Position numbers and translations under genes: made by a program | DNA from: DALYLB01 sp046154695 | GTDB lineage: Bacteria > Acidobacteriota > Blastocatellia > RBC074 | Assembly (NCBI GenBank): GCA_046154695.1 | Contig: JBJXFI010000157.1 | Coordinates: 1-9,622, forward strand | Direction: 5' to 3' | Length of the DNA: 9,622 bases | The notes under the pieces: model-generated | What the model was told of the DNA's origin: nothing | Seen by the model: only the letters and a program-made list of their open reading frames with translations | Database searches by the model: none | In this document: one piece after another, positions 5,549 through 9,622 of the stretch | How the letters are laid out: each line of letters opens with the position of its first letter | Numbering within the stretch: the stretch's first letter is position 1

Positions 5549-8044
5549 TCAGTCGAGGTGTCCGCGATAGAGCCGGCGCTTCATCGCCTCCGCGATGATC
5601 AGATAAACGAGCACCAGCATTCCAATCGTTGCCAGCATCGCCAGGGGCGGACGCGCGAAGCCGAGCAGTGGGCCGAGCGGGGTGAAGGGGAGAATTGAGC
5701 CGAGGCCCGCGAATGCCAGGCTGCTGATGGTCAGAGCGCGCGAAGGGCGGCTTTTCCATGGGGCCTTTCGCGTGCGGATGACCAGCAGGACCAGCGTCTG
5801 GGTCGCGAGCGATTCGATGAACCAGCCGGCGCGAAACACTTCGGGGGCGGCATGGAACACCCGGATCAGCACGCCAAAAGTCAGAAAATCGAAAGCCGAA
5901 CTGACCAGCCCCATGTGGAGCATATACCGGCGAATCAAGGCGACGCTCCACTGTTTGGGCTTTCGCAGGTAATCCATGTCCACGCGGTCGCCGGGAATCG
6001 GCAACTGCGCCAAATCGTAGAGCAGGTTGTTGAGAAGGATCTGCGGCGGTGTCATCGGCAGAAACGGCAGCAGCAGCGACGCGCCGGCCATGCTGAACAT
6101 ATTGCCGAAATTGGAGGAGGTGCCCATGAGAATATACTTCATCACGTTGCCGAAGCACCGCCGCCCCTCGAGAATTCCATCGTGAAGGACATGCAGCGAT
6201 TTTTGCAGGAGAAGCAGGTCCGCCGCTTCGCGGGCCACATCCACCGCCGAATCGACCGACACGCCGACATCCGCCGCGTGCAGGCCGGGGGCGTCGTTGA
6301 TGCCGTCGCCGAGATAGCCGACCGAATGCCCCGCGCGTTTGAGCGCCTTGATGATGCGTCGTTTCTGATCAGGGGAGACGCGGGCGAAGATCGTTGTGCG
6401 CATCGCTACGCGCGGCAGCGCCTCGTATGAAACGTGATCCAATTCGTCGCCCGTGATTGCGCCGCGCACCTCCAGGCCGACTTCAAGGCAGACTTTTCTT
6501 GTGACGATCTCGTTATCGCCCGTCAGGACCTTCACTTCGACCGCGTCGCGTTGCAGCGCGCGCAGCGTCGCGGGGGCCGAGGACTTTGGCGGGTCGAGAA
6601 AGGCCGCGAAACCGAGAAAGATCAGGCCCTGTTCCTCGGCAACCGAAAAGACCGCGGCATCGGTCTCGCGATAGCCGATCCCCAGAACACGAAGACCATC
6701 CCGCGAGAGCGAATGGAATGCAGCCTCGCACCGTTGGCGGGCCGCGTCATCGAAGGGGGCGATCTCTCCGTTCAGATCATACGCGGCGCAGATGGAGGCG
6801 ATCGATTCAGGCGCGCCCTTGGTGATAAGGATCGTTCGCCCCTCGCCGCGGACGATGACCGACAGCCGGCGCCGCTCGAAATCGAAGGGAATCTCGTCCA
6901 CTTTGGAATACGCGGAGAGCGCCCCATGTTCGCGGCGCAGAATCGCATCGTCGAGGGGGCTGCGCAGGCCGGTTTGATGGGCCGCATTGAGCTGCGCATA
7001 AAACAGCACGCGTTCGTCCTCGCGGTTATCCAGGTTTACATGCCGTTCCAGAATGATCGCGCCTTCCGTCAGCGTGCCGGTCTTGTCGGTGCAGAGAATA
7101 TCGATGCCGCCGAGGCCCTCGATCGCCGCGAGCCGTTTGACGAGCACCTTTTTTCTGACGAGACGTCGCGCGCCGTGCGCCAGCGTGATTGAGACGATCA
7201 TCGGCAGCAGGCCCGGCGTCAATCCGACCGCCAGCGCCAGGGCGAAAAGGAACGATTCCATCGGATCGCGATCGAACGCAAGATTGACAAAGAAGACGAA
7301 GAGCAGGAGGGCCAGAATCACCCGGGTGACGAAGATGCCGAAACTCCGGGCGCCGCGTTCAAACGCGGTCTCCAGCGGGGCGGCGGCGAGCGAGTGGGCG
7401 ATGTGGCCGAATCGCGTCCCTCCGCCGGTTGCGGTGATGATCGCGCGCGCCTCTCCATTCGTGACGCTCGTTCCCAGATAGACCAGCCGATCCGAAGGAT
7501 TCACCGCGTCCGGCGACTTGCGGACCGGAAAGGATTCGCCCGTGAAGGCCGCCTGATCCACAAGAAAATCCTTCGCATGAAGGAGGCATGCGTCGGCGGG
7601 CACCAGATCGCCGACCCCCAGCAATACCAGGTCGCCGGGGACCACTTCGCGCGCTGCAATGACGGTGGGAGCGCCCTCGCGGATCACCGTCGCCCGCAGC
7701 GCCGCCGCGGCCCGCAATCGATCGACCGCGCGGTTCGACCGCTGCTCCTGCACAAAATCGAGGATCACGCCGAGCAGCAGAATCACCGCGATGATTGAGG
7801 CGTTGATCGCCTCCCCGGCGATGACCGAGAGCCCGCTCGCCGCCAGCAGAATGACGATCAGCGGATTGGTGAACCGCTTCAAAAAGAGCATGATGGCGGC
7901 GCCTCTGTCGTGCGGGGCAATCTCGTTCGCGCCAAACCGATTCAATCGATCCTTCGCCTCCGCCGAGGTGAGCCCGGCCTGCGCGGACAGGGAGGATGTC
8001 TCCGGCGCGGGCGCCGGTGGATGTCGGACCTCGGGAGCGTTCAT
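5549..8044 (-). CDS. mgtA: Magnesium-type P-type ATPase (P3B, MgtA-like)
   Basis: This is an 831-residue inner-membrane cation pump. The motifs in order are: N-terminal cation-ATPase domain (about 20-60), membrane pair M1-M2 (about 60-97), actuator loop TGES (168-171), M3-M4 (about 236-287), phosphorylation site DKTGTLT with Asp320, nucleotide-binding KGAPE (409-413), TGDN (508-511), hinge GDGINDAP (579-586) and a six-helix C-terminal domain. The stretch 'SSNFGNMFSMAGASLLLPFLP' and 'NNLLYDLAQLPIPGDRVD' in M5-M6 is diagnostic of MgtA/MgtB Mg2+ importers, with the conserved Asn673 and Asp677 present. M4 reads LTPGLLPM, whereas E. coli and Salmonella MgtA/MgtB have LTPEMLPM as I recall, so a conserved Glu is Gly278 here. 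Length is a little under the roughly 900 of enteric MgtA. I chose ATG 8044 because homology begins near residue 20; the frame is open for another 97 codons, but that part is not family-like. The ribosome binding site (GGGG, 8 bases upstream) is weak and sits just after a leader hairpin. Confidence 0.9.
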   Translation of the reverse strand: MNAPEVRHPPAPAPETSSLSAQAGLTSAEAKDRLNRFGANEIAPHDRGAAIMLFLKRFTNPLIVILLAASGLSVIAGEAINASIIAVILLLGVILDFVQEQRSNRAVDRLRAAAALRATVIREGAPTVIAAREVVPGDLVLLGVGDLVPADACLLHAKDFLVDQAAFTGESFPVRKSPDAVNPSDRLVYLGTSVTNGEARAIITATGGGTRFGHIAHSLAAAPLETAFERGARSFGIFVTRVILALLLFVFFVNLAFDRDPMESFLFALALAVGLTPGLLPMIVSITLAHGARRLVRKKVLVKRLAAIEGLGGIDILCTDKTGTLTEGAIILERHVNLDNREDERVLFYAQLNAAHQTGLRSPLDDAILRREHGALSAYSKVDEIPFDFERRRLSVIVRGEGRTILITKGAPESIASICAAYDLNGEIAPFDDAARQRCEAAFHSLSRDGLRVLGIGYRETDAAVFSVAEEQGLIFLGFAAFLDPPKSSAPATLRALQRDAVEVKVLTGDNEIVTRKVCLEVGLEVRGAITGDELDHVSYEALPRVAMRTTIFARVSPDQKRRIIKALKRAGHSVGYLGDGINDAPGLHAADVGVSVDSAVDVAREAADLLLLQKSLHVLHDGILEGRRCFGNVMKYILMGTSSNFGNMFSMAGASLLLPFLPMTPPQILLNNLLYDLAQLPIPGDRVDMDYLRKPKQWSVALIRRYMLHMGLVSSAFDFLTFGVLIRVFHAAPEVFRAGWFIESLATQTLVLLVIRTRKAPWKSRPSRALTISSLAFAGLGSILPFTPLGPLLGFARPPLAMLATIGMLVLVYLIIAEAMKRRLYRGHLD

Positions 8045-8056
8045 ATGAATAGCCCC

Positions 8057-8076
8057 GGCAAGGCGTATGCCTCGCC
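8057..8076 (-). promoter_or_regulatory. Hairpin just upstream of the mgtA-like start codon
   Basis: On the mgtA-like mRNA an 8-bp stem forms between 8076-8069 and 8064-8057, with one G-U pair and a 4-base loop. It ends immediately before the GGGG that serves as the only Shine-Dalgarno-like sequence, 12 bases before the ATG. It could affect ribosome access; this is inferred from sequence. Confidence 0.45.
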
Positions 8077-8112
8077 GCAACTCACACGGTGGGGGAAATT
8101 GCCGCAACTCAC
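8074..8112. repeat. 12-bp direct repeat in the mgtA-like leader
   Basis: GCCGCAACTCAC occurs exactly at 8074-8085 and 8101-8112, with start-to-start spacing of 27 bases. Both copies lie between the mgtA-like start and the divergent membrane-protein gene. Paired copies could be operator half-sites or alternative RNA arms; the sequence alone does not say. Confidence 0.6.
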
Positions 8113-8172
8113 GACGGCGCACGTGCGAATTCTTTCGCTCCTGCCTGGGGACAATTTCGCATTCACCGACGG

Positions 8173-8199
8173 CCGCCGGAAAAGGCGGTCTCCACCGCC
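8173..8199 (-). promoter_or_regulatory. Possible attenuator in the mgtA-like leader
   Basis: On the - strand GGCGGT (8199-8194) pairs with ACCGCC (8189-8184) around a 4-base loop, and the stem is followed directly by TTTT (8183-8180), a short intrinsic-terminator form. The CCGCC arm (8188-8184) can instead pair with GGCGG (8177-8173), which would break the first stem. An outer 10-bp inverted repeat (8138-8147 with 8234-8243) encloses the region. The stems are short and the T-run is only four bases, so this is tentative. Confidence 0.3.
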
Positions 8200-8265
8200 G
8201 GGGGAGAAACGCGATGTGCTTTTCAGGCCCGCTCAGGCAGGAGAAAATAGAATCGGGTTGCCCAG

Positions 8266-9390
8266 ATGGAGAAGATGGGGGAAATAGCTCCGATGGACTC
8301 GAAACGACGCGCGAAAATCCTGTTTCTCGTCGCACTCAGCGCCGTCACGGTCTGGCTCTCGTATTTGATTGCGAGGCCCTTTTTGCGGCCGGTTCTGTAT
8401 GCCTTGATTCTGGCGATTGTTTTTCATCCGATCCACGCCTATACGGAGCGTCGGGTGCGAAATCGGAATCTGGCGGCCTTTCTGGCGACCTTTTGTGTTC
8501 TGTTGATGATCGCCGTCCCCGCGTTTCTCCTCGGGACGGCGCTGAAGAACGAGTTGACGGAAATCTATCAATCGCTAAGCGCGAGGAACGCGGCGGGCGG
8601 CGGAATCGTCTCGTCTCTGACGCGGATCGCCGATGGCATCTGGCGATGGATGGGACGATACGCGGATCTTTCCCAGGTCGATCCCGGCGCGCAGGTGGCG
8701 GGCCGATTGCAGCAGATCAGCGCGTTTCTCGTTGCCCGGCTTGCCGGCGCGGCGGGAGGAATCACCTCGTTCATCGTTGCCTCCGTGATTGTATTTTTCA
8801 CGCTCTTTTATCTTTTTCGCGATGGTCGCGCGCTGTGGCGTCGATCCGCGGCGCTCATCCCGCTCGCGCCGGAGCAGCTCTCTCAATTGACGGACGGCAT
8901 CCATCGGGCGATCCGGGCCAGCATGTTTGGAGGCGTCGCCGTGGCGGTGGCGCAGGGGCTGCTGATGGCGCTGGCGTTCTGGGTTCTGAAACTGCCCTCG
9001 CCCATCCTTTGGGGGCTGGTCACGGCGATGTTTTCGTTTGTGCCGCTTGTCGGATCGGGGCTGGTATGGCTGCCGGCATCGCTTTTTCTGCTGCTCACCG
9101 GGAATTGGATCAAGGCTGCGATTTTGCTCGGTTGGGGGGCCGGGGTGGTCGGGCTGGCCGATAATGTGGTTCGGCCGTATGTGATCAGCGAGCAGGTCCA
9201 TTTTCACCCGCTTCATGTCTTCTTCGCGCTGCTCGGCGGGATGCAGGCGTTCGGCTTCATCGGCCTGTTCGTCGGGCCGGTGGTGCTGGCGATGGCCCAG
9301 GCGCTCTTCCGATTGCTGCGGGAAGAGACAGCCGCGCATTCGCGCGATTCATCCATCGTTCCGCCCGGCGGGCCGGAGCCTTCCCACTGA
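8266..9390 (+). CDS. AI-2E/PerM family membrane transporter
   Basis: This is a 374-residue inner-membrane protein of the AI-2E (PF01594, former UPF0118/PerM/YdiK) family, whose members are proposed exporters of small molecules or ions; the original AI-2 role does not extend to the whole family. Segments: two N-terminal helices (about 17-54), another at 69-92, a soluble middle domain (about 93-160), a helix at 164-184 ending 'FYLFRDGR', then a C-terminal helical bundle (220-350). The family signature near the C-terminus is clear: DNVVRPYVISEQVHFHPLHVFFALLGGMQAFGFIGLFVGPVV (299-340), containing the conserved D, RP, H, GG, FG and GP positions. The start is uncertain. ATG 8266, 8275 and 8293 share the frame, and 8293 (MDSKRRAK) follows a weak GGGGGA. 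A TAGAAT at 8248-8253 could be a -10 box, which would favour 8293. It is divergent from the mgtA-like gene and has no partner in the window. Confidence 0.88.
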   Translation: MEKMGEIAPMDSKRRAKILFLVALSAVTVWLSYLIARPFLRPVLYALILAIVFHPIHAYTERRVRNRNLAAFLATFCVLLMIAVPAFLLGTALKNELTEIYQSLSARNAAGGGIVSSLTRIADGIWRWMGRYADLSQVDPGAQVAGRLQQISAFLVARLAGAAGGITSFIVASVIVFFTLFYLFRDGRALWRRSAALIPLAPEQLSQLTDGIHRAIRASMFGGVAVAVAQGLLMALAFWVLKLPSPILWGLVTAMFSFVPLVGSGLVWLPASLFLLLTGNWIKAAILLGWGAGVVGLADNVVRPYVISEQVHFHPLHVFFALLGGMQAFGFIGLFVGPVVLAMAQALFRLLREETAAHSRDSSIVPPGGPEPSH

Positions 9391-9449
9391 AATTACAAGA
9401 GGGTCACTCAAAATGTTGATATTGCGGGGATCCCATTCTCCTCATAAAT

Positions 9450-9479
9450 AGCGGCACAAGCTGTCCGGCTAGTGCCGCT
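9450..9479 (+). terminator. Stem-loop downstream of the AI-2E family gene
   Basis: AGCGGCAC (9450-9457) pairs with GTGCCGCT (9472-9479). The stem continues inward past one A-A mismatch with AGC (9459-9461) and GCT (9468-9470), leaving a 6-base loop. It begins 60 bases after the gene's stop. Only two Ts follow, so it may be an RNA-stabilising or pausing hairpin rather than a full terminator. Confidence 0.45.
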
Positions 9480-9487
9480 TCCACCAG

Positions 9488-9507
9488 ACACTCTCAGAGG
9501 GTGTTTT
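9488..9507 (+). terminator. Rho-independent terminator candidate
   Basis: ACACTCT (9488-9494) pairs with AGGGTGT (9498-9504) with one G-U pair and a 3-base loop, and the stem runs into TTTT (9504-9507) and a further AT-rich GAAATTT. This is the best intrinsic terminator for the AI-2E family gene, about 100 bases after its stop. Confidence 0.5.
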
Positions 9508-9524
9508 GAAATTTGATCTTCACA

Positions 9525-9622
9525 GCCTGCGAAGCAGGCGGCAGCATAAAGCCCAGGGCGCAAGCCCTGGGAGCGCGCCCAAAAGGCTCCTGAGCCCGTG
9601 AAACGGGCGATAGCGATTGGGC
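9525..9622. repeat. Multi-hairpin intergenic repeat (runs off window)
   Basis: Three GC-rich stem-loops lie in a row. The first is GCCTGC/GCAGGC around GAA (9525-9539). The second is CCCAGGGC/GCCCTGGG around a GCAA loop (9552-9571). The third is GCCCGT/ACGGGC around GAA (9594-9608). GCCCAA (9577-9582) also pairs with TTGGGC (9617-9622), enclosing the third stem. No protein-coding frame fits. The pattern resembles dispersed repeats common between genes in soil bacteria such as Acidobacteriota, Planctomycetes and Verrucomicrobia, from memory. Its right boundary is outside the window. Confidence 0.75.

Noticed and set aside
8045..8265. M-box Mg2+ riboswitch or mgtL-like leader peptide
   Set aside because: I could not find the conserved M-box segments by eye, and no short proline-rich peptide frame with its own ribosome binding site was visible on the - strand.
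8045..8335. N-terminal extension of the mgtA-like gene by up to 97 codons
   Set aside because: The extension is Pro/Arg-rich, lacks family similarity, overlaps the start of the divergent gene, and family similarity begins only after ATG 8044.

Overview
The window reads as a GC-rich chromosomal segment of a Gram-negative-type bacterium. The Spy/CpxP-like periplasmic protein, the DUF3500 tail and the GC-rich hairpin repeats remind me of soil bacteria such as Acidobacteriota. That placement is an impression from style, not from a marker gene, and should be held loosely. No rRNA, tRNA, CRISPR array, transposase or phage gene is visible.

Layout, left to right. Positions 1-276 hold the C-terminal end of a DUF3500-family protein on the + strand. 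A 314-base gap (277-590) follows; it carries a perfect 27-bp inverted repeat built from 8-bp units and the probable promoter of the next gene. Positions 591-1082 (+) encode a small secreted Spy/CpxP-like protein with two LTxxQ motifs, closed by a strong hairpin terminator. Convergent to it is a two-gene operon on the - strand: an ABC ATPase of the LolD/MacB type (4328-3627), then an 815-residue double-FtsX permease (3630-1183). Their stop and start overlap as ATGA. A good sigma70-type promoter lies upstream at 4416-4444. Divergent from the operon is a PIG3-type NAD(P)H:quinone oxidoreductase (4522-5499, +). Convergent to that is a Mg2+-type P3B P-type ATPase (8044-5549, -). Divergent from the ATPase is an AI-2E/PerM-family membrane protein (8266-9390, +). 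The right end (9391-9622) is non-coding and rich in hairpins: two terminator-like stems, then a repeat array of three GC-rich stem-loops running off the window.

The genes are mostly unrelated housekeeping or envelope functions: extracytoplasmic chaperone, envelope ABC export or lipoprotein-type transport, redox enzyme, cation transport and a broad-family membrane exporter. Only the ABC pair is a clear operon. I see no convincing new multi-gene system. The items most worth a second look are a missing conserved acidic residue in membrane helix 4 of the P-type ATPase, its structured leader with mutually exclusive hairpins, the 8-bp-unit palindrome at 339-425, and the right-end multi-hairpin repeat.
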